10,109 nucleotides of DNA from Planctomyces sp. (GTDB lineage Bacteria > Planctomycetota > Planctomycetia > Planctomycetales > Planctomycetaceae). How positions within the stretch are numbered: the first letter of the stretch is position 1; each line of letters starts with the position of its first letter. Shown here in pieces: positions 7,849 through 10,109 of this stretch. Under the pieces are notes generated by a model. The model had not been told where the DNA came from. It was given only the letters and a program-made list of their open reading frames with translations, and ran no database searches. The position numbers and the translations under genes are program-made. The DNA lies in contig SYLK01000396.1 in the NCBI GenBank assembly GCA_005809115.1, forward strand, positions 1-10,109, written 5' to 3'.

Positions 7849-8136
7849 CCGGCGGACACCACGGCGTGCACGGCTCAGCCATCCATGGCCGCAGCTTCGG
7901 TACGTCCGCCGGGTCGGCATCTGCGCCGCGTCGGCACCAGCGGGAGAATCCGCCATCTGTCGTGCCATGGTGCATCCGAGCAGGATTTCTCACCCGGGCT
8001 CCGAATGCAAACCCCCGCCGCGGCTGGCCCCGCTGCGGCGGGTCCAGCCGCGGCCTTTCCGACGCCACAGCATCCGGCGAGATTCCGGAAACTTTTCAGG
8101 CAACCCGGGAGCTGACTGACCGAGAATGATTAAGGA
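7849..8136. other. Intergenic stretch after the DUF1552 gene, no gene seen
   Basis: These 288 bases lie between the DUF1552 stop and the inverted-repeat element. The small open frames here overlap each other on both strands, have atypical composition (Ala, Pro, Arg and Gly rich) and lack a ribosome binding site or known motif, so I do not call them genes. The notable content is the GC-rich hairpin region at 8014-8054. Confidence 0.6.
8014..8058 (+). terminator. GC-rich hairpin with two competing stems, possible operon terminator
   Basis: GCCGCGGCTGG (8017-8027) and CCAGCCGCGGC (8044-8054) form a perfect 11-bp inverted repeat with a 16-base loop, followed by CTTTCC. An overlapping perfect 8-bp repeat, CCCGCCGC (8014-8021) with GCGGCGGG (8035-8042), cannot form at the same time. 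The position, about 165 bases after the DUF1552 stop, suits a transcription terminator, but the T-tract is poor, and in GC-rich DNA such repeats can arise by chance. Confidence 0.4.
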
Positions 8137-8162
8137 CCGGCCAAAAAATCAGTTGAACAAAT
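8137..8162 (+). repeat. Left arm of the 26-base inverted repeat
   Basis: The arm begins CCGGCCAAAAAATC and ends GTTGAACAAAT. It pairs with 8342-8367. The only internal mismatch is C8150 against T8354; the innermost position, T8162 with G8342, would be a G-U wobble in RNA. The A-rich core stands out from the GC-rich surroundings. Confidence 0.9.
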
Positions 8163-8341
8163 TGTCTGGTCAGGGAAGCGCAGCGTCCCTGAACAGAATC
8201 ACGCTGGTGTGTGACAGCGGCTGGACCTGAATGTTTCGTTGTGACCGTAAAATTGCGGCATGAAATCATCGGCCAGCTGATGAACTGATCGAGCGAATCC
8301 GAATTCGAGGCGCAGGATTCATGCGGCCGAAGTTTTCATGC

Positions 8342-8367
8342 GTTTGTTCAACTTATTTTTTGGCCGG
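8342..8367 (-). repeat. Right arm of the 26-base inverted repeat
   Basis: The arm begins GTTTGTTCAACTTA and ends TTTTTTGGCCGG, the reverse complement of 8137-8162 apart from the two positions noted there. Outside the arms, CCGAGA (8120-8125) and TCTCGG (8381-8386) are also complementary at similar distances, which may be chance. Confidence 0.9.
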
Positions 8368-8470
8368 GGTTCTCAGCGTATCTCGGCCCGGATGTCGCCT
8401 GAGAGGCCGTTTCGACGTCGAGTGTCCTGTCTGCGGGATCTGCCGATGGCAGGCCGACAGCATTCAAGGG

Positions 8471-8476
8471 AAGGAG
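8471..8476 (+). promoter_or_regulatory. Strong Shine-Dalgarno site of the metzincin gene
   Basis: AAGGAG lies 7 bases before the ATG at 8484. It is the clearest ribosome binding site in the window and fixes this start; no upstream in-frame start codon is seen nearby. A small hairpin, CTGCC-GAT-GGCAG (8440-8452), precedes it by about 18 bases. Confidence 0.7.
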
Positions 8477-8483
8477 CACGGAA

Positions 8484-9347
8484 ATGACGATTCAGCGGAC
8501 AGTCCAGATGACGCCTGATTTCGACTCGGAACTTGGGAATTCGGCAGACGCAGATAATGCGACGACGTTAACAGTGATCCTGCGAATTGCCTTCCGCGCG
8601 GCCGAACCGATGGGCGGCAGCGAGACCCGACCGACGTCGTGCCGGATTCAGACGGCGACCCGCCGAGTGTCAATCGGTTCGGACTGGGCCGAGGACCTGA
8701 ATGGGCGAGTCTTCCGAATCATCAGCTGGCCCTCCGGAGCACTGACGGCGTTTGCGGCCCAGTTCAGAAGCCAGGTCGAAACCGTCTGGAACAATCGGTT
8801 CTTCCTGAAGTTCCCGAATCAGGATGATCAGGCGCAGGCCATGAATCAGGCGGATTTCGAATCGCTTCAGGCTCCCGCCCTGATTGGCAGGAAAACTCCG
8901 TTCCTGCGCTGTCAGCTCAGAATCGATGCCGTGGCTGAGGCGGAACGCCACCATGCACTGATGCACGTGATTAACCTCGCACCGGGTCAGAGCTGCAAGT
9001 TCCAGTCATTCGTGGCTCAGCGCCCTGGTCAGGCGGATATCGGATTTCTGACAAATCGGGACAGCGCACAGACCAGCGCGCACGAGACCGGCCACATGCT
9101 GGGACTGGAGCACGTAAACCACACTGCTCCGGCGTGTCATGGCAATTCCAATGCGGACATCTGCTACGGCGAAACGCCCCTGCAGCGGCGCGATCTGATG
9201 GGCGACGGCACGGCAGTCCACGGGGCGCATGCCCGGCGGTGGCTGGAAGCAGTCGCTCTGCACACAGGTCATGCGAGCGGCTGGATCGCGACTCACATCG
9301 AACCTCCTCTCGAGGAACTTCTGGAGGCAGCCGTTCGGCGTCCCTGA
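8484..9347 (+). CDS. Putative metzincin-type zinc metalloprotease without a signal peptide
   Basis: A 287-residue protein I cannot assign to a named family, but it carries the extended metzincin zinc site H200-E201-T-G-H204-M-L-G207-L-E-H210, with three His ligands and the catalytic Glu. A Met-turn candidate, RRDLMGDG with M239, follows about 30 residues later, the normal order and spacing for metzincins. Residues 1-190 are a mixed alpha/beta pro- or N-domain with no recognised motif. Two cysteines, C218 and C227, lie between the zinc site and the Met-turn and could form a disulphide, which would suit an extracytoplasmic location; yet the N-terminus (MTIQRTVQMTPDFDSELGNS) has no Sec, Tat or lipoprotein signal. 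The gene stands alone, downstream of the inverted-repeat element, with a strong ribosome binding site. The fold call is fairly firm; substrate and location are unknown. Confidence 0.82.
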   Translation: MTIQRTVQMTPDFDSELGNSADADNATTLTVILRIAFRAAEPMGGSETRPTSCRIQTATRRVSIGSDWAEDLNGRVFRIISWPSGALTAFAAQFRSQVETVWNNRFFLKFPNQDDQAQAMNQADFESLQAPALIGRKTPFLRCQLRIDAVAEAERHHALMHVINLAPGQSCKFQSFVAQRPGQADIGFLTNRDSAQTSAHETGHMLGLEHVNHTAPACHGNSNADICYGETPLQRRDLMGDGTAVHGAHARRWLEAVALHTGHASGWIATHIEPPLEELLEAAVRRP

Positions 9348-9794
9348 TACGGAGCGGCAATGCCCGCACGCACAGCCGGTGTTTCCTGACTCCTCGGGGA
9401 CAGGACCGGGACAGAGTGCCTTGCGCTGTTCACCCGAAAGGCCAGGAAAGTCCCATCCAGAATCCCGAGTTTCGAAGGAAACCGGCAATTCCCCCTGACC
9501 GGAACGCTGGATGGCGAAGCCGGAACCCGTGATGTCGGAGGCTGAAAGAACGAAAATCGCCTGCGGCATGGTGAGATCCGGCTTGAGTTTCTCCGAAATG
9601 ATTGTCAGGATGTGGGTTGGTGGCCGGTTTCCGCAGGGCAGACACAGCCCGGTCCACCTCCGGCCATCGGTCCCGGGAATGCCAGTCCGGGTTGCGACTG
9701 ACGGCGATTTTATGAACGTGAGCCGGTTCTCTGCGCGGCTGCTCGGGCCACAGCGAATTCGAATCACCTGGCAGAAAGGCGAAAGATTCCGGGA
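9348..9794. other. Intergenic stretch before infA, nothing supported
   Basis: These 447 bases hold open frames on both strands, but they run antisense into infA or across its start, have no known motif and lack good ribosome binding sites. No convincing promoter, tRNA or terminator was found. An imperfect hairpin, CCTGACTCC/GGGGACAGG (about 9386-9405), has no T-tract. TTGAGT (9583-9588) has only a poor -10 partner. The infA promoter probably lies here but is not identified. Confidence 0.5.
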
Positions 9795-10013
9795 ATGGCG
9801 AAAGAAGAAGCAATTCAGGTTGAGGGAAATGTGATCGAAGCTCTCGCGAACACTCAGTTTCGCGTTGAGCTGGAAAACGGTCACCAGGTTATGGCGCATG
9901 TTGCCGGCAAGATGCGGAAACACTTCATTCGAATCGTCCCCGGAGACAGGGTTGTGGTGGAAGTCTCACCGTATGACCTCAAACGCGGGCGAATCGTGTA
10001 TCGGGAACGGTGA
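9795..10013 (+). CDS. infA: Translation initiation factor IF-1
   Basis: A 72-residue protein, the standard IF-1 length. It is one S1-type OB-fold domain and matches bacterial IF-1 along its whole length: MAKEEAIQVEGNVIEAL, FRVELENGHQVMAHVAGKMRK (22-42), IRIVPGDRVVVEVSPYDLKRGRIVYRER (45-72). IF-1 binds the A site of the 30S subunit and helps IF-2 and IF-3 select the initiator tRNA; it acts in the cytoplasm and is essential. The ATG at 9795 gives the canonical MAKE start, although only a weak GGGA precedes it. In many bacteria infA lies in the ribosomal protein/secY-map cluster; here it is followed 36 bases later by ribonuclease HI and preceded by the metzincin gene, so it is not in that usual setting. 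Confidence 0.97.
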   Translation: MAKEEAIQVEGNVIEALANTQFRVELENGHQVMAHVAGKMRKHFIRIVPGDRVVVEVSPYDLKRGRIVYRER

Positions 10014-10049
10014 CACTCCTGGATTTCAGCTCAGGTGCTTCGAAAATTC

Positions 10050-10109
10050 ATGGCGTCCGAACGTGCCAGCCTTCCTGCAGTTCAGCTGTTCACGGATGGG
10101 GCCTGCAGT
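10050..10109 (+). CDS. rnhA: Ribonuclease HI, N-terminal part only (cut by the window end)
   Basis: Only 20 codons are visible: MASERASLPAVQLFTDGACS. The LFTDGACS segment matches the first strand of bacterial ribonuclease HI (consensus xxxxTDGxCxGNPGPGG), with D16 as the first of the catalytic carboxylates that bind magnesium. The enzyme cuts the RNA strand of RNA-DNA hybrids. The frame is open to the window edge. A GTG at 10035 in the same frame is an alternative start that would add five residues. The 36-base gap after infA suggests the two may be co-transcribed. The identification rests on a short but distinctive motif; the rest of the gene lies outside. Confidence 0.82.
   Translation, partial: MASERASLPAVQLFTDGACS

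Larger units (their letters stand above)
8137..8367. repeat. 231-base element bounded by 26-base inverted repeats (MITE-like or structured RNA)
   Basis: The two ends of this gene-free stretch are reverse complements over 26 bases with two differences. Inside are further small hairpins: TCAGGGA (8170-8176) with TCCCTGA (8186-8192), TCATC (8266-8270) with GATGA (8279-8283), and GAATCC (8295-8300) with GGATTC (8315-8320). No open reading frame of note lies wholly inside. It could be a miniature inverted-repeat transposable element, a deletion remnant of an insertion sequence, or a structured non-coding RNA closed by a long helix. I see no target-site duplication at the edges (left flank AAGGA, right flank GGTTC), so mobility is unproven. 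It ends 116 bases before the metzincin start codon. Confidence 0.7.

Noticed and set aside
7866..8129. Small + strand open frame of 87 codons after the DUF1552 gene
   Set aside because: It overlaps another frame, is Ala/Pro/Arg rich, spans the hairpin region, and has no ribosome binding site or known motif.
8248..8253. TAAAAT as a -10 box inside the inverted-repeat element
   Set aside because: No acceptable -35 hexamer lies 16-18 bases upstream.
8128..8376. Target-site duplication flanking the inverted-repeat element
   Set aside because: The bases just outside the arms (AAGGA on the left, GGTTC on the right) do not match as direct repeats, even when the boundary is shifted by a few bases.
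9758..9775. TTCGAATC-like T-loop suggesting a tRNA near 9760
   Set aside because: The flanking bases do not form the T-arm stem, and no acceptor, D or anticodon arm could be fitted.
9511..9834. + strand open frame of 107 codons overlapping the infA start
   Set aside because: It overlaps infA in another frame, has no ribosome binding site, and its composition changes along its length.
9006..9923. Minus-strand open frame of 305 codons across the metzincin end and infA
   Set aside because: It runs antisense through infA, which is certain, and shows no motif.
1..10109. CRISPR array
   Set aside because: No regularly spaced direct repeats were found in any of the gene-free stretches.

Overview
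The window looks like chromosomal DNA from a planctomycete (Planctomycetota). The best evidence is a translationally coupled pair: a planctomycete-type multi-domain cytochrome c protein (PSCyt1/DUF1587/DUF1595/DUF1592/DUF1588/DUF1585 architecture) followed by a DUF1552 (HXXSHH) protein. Several Tat-exported proteins, high GC and mostly weak or absent Shine-Dalgarno sites fit this. All genes I accept are on the + strand; I found no convincing minus-strand gene.

Layout. 1-359: no gene, one candidate promoter near 207-235. 360-3856: a probable three-gene operon with gaps of 55 and 4 bases. It holds a Tat-exported serine-beta-lactamase-like hydrolase, a Tat-exported Gfo/Idh/MocA-like protein without a recognisable glycine-rich cofactor loop, and an SMP-30/gluconolactonase-like propeller whose usual metal ligands all appear replaced. 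3857-4018: short intergenic with a weak terminator-like hairpin and a perfect TATAAT only 8 bases before the next ATG. 4019-7848: the cytochrome/DUF1592 gene and the DUF1552 gene, overlapping by 4 bases (ATGA). 7849-8483: 635 bases without a gene. This stretch holds a GC-rich alternative-hairpin region and a 231-base element bounded by near-perfect 26-base inverted repeats. 8484-9347: a small metzincin-type zinc protease candidate with no signal peptide. 9348-9794: no supported gene. 9795-10013: translation initiation factor IF-1 (infA). 10050-end: the first 20 codons of ribonuclease HI.

How the parts may fit together. The first operon looks like an envelope or periplasmic small-molecule module. 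Two of its three proteins lack the residues that normally bind cofactor or metal in their superfamilies, so binding or regulatory roles should be considered alongside catalysis. The second operon is a typical planctomycete pair of unknown function (membrane-side haem protein plus Tat-exported partner). The right end is housekeeping DNA. The best candidates for something undescribed are the 231-base inverted-repeat element just upstream of the metzincin gene, and the ligand-less SMP-30 protein beside the Rossmann-like protein.
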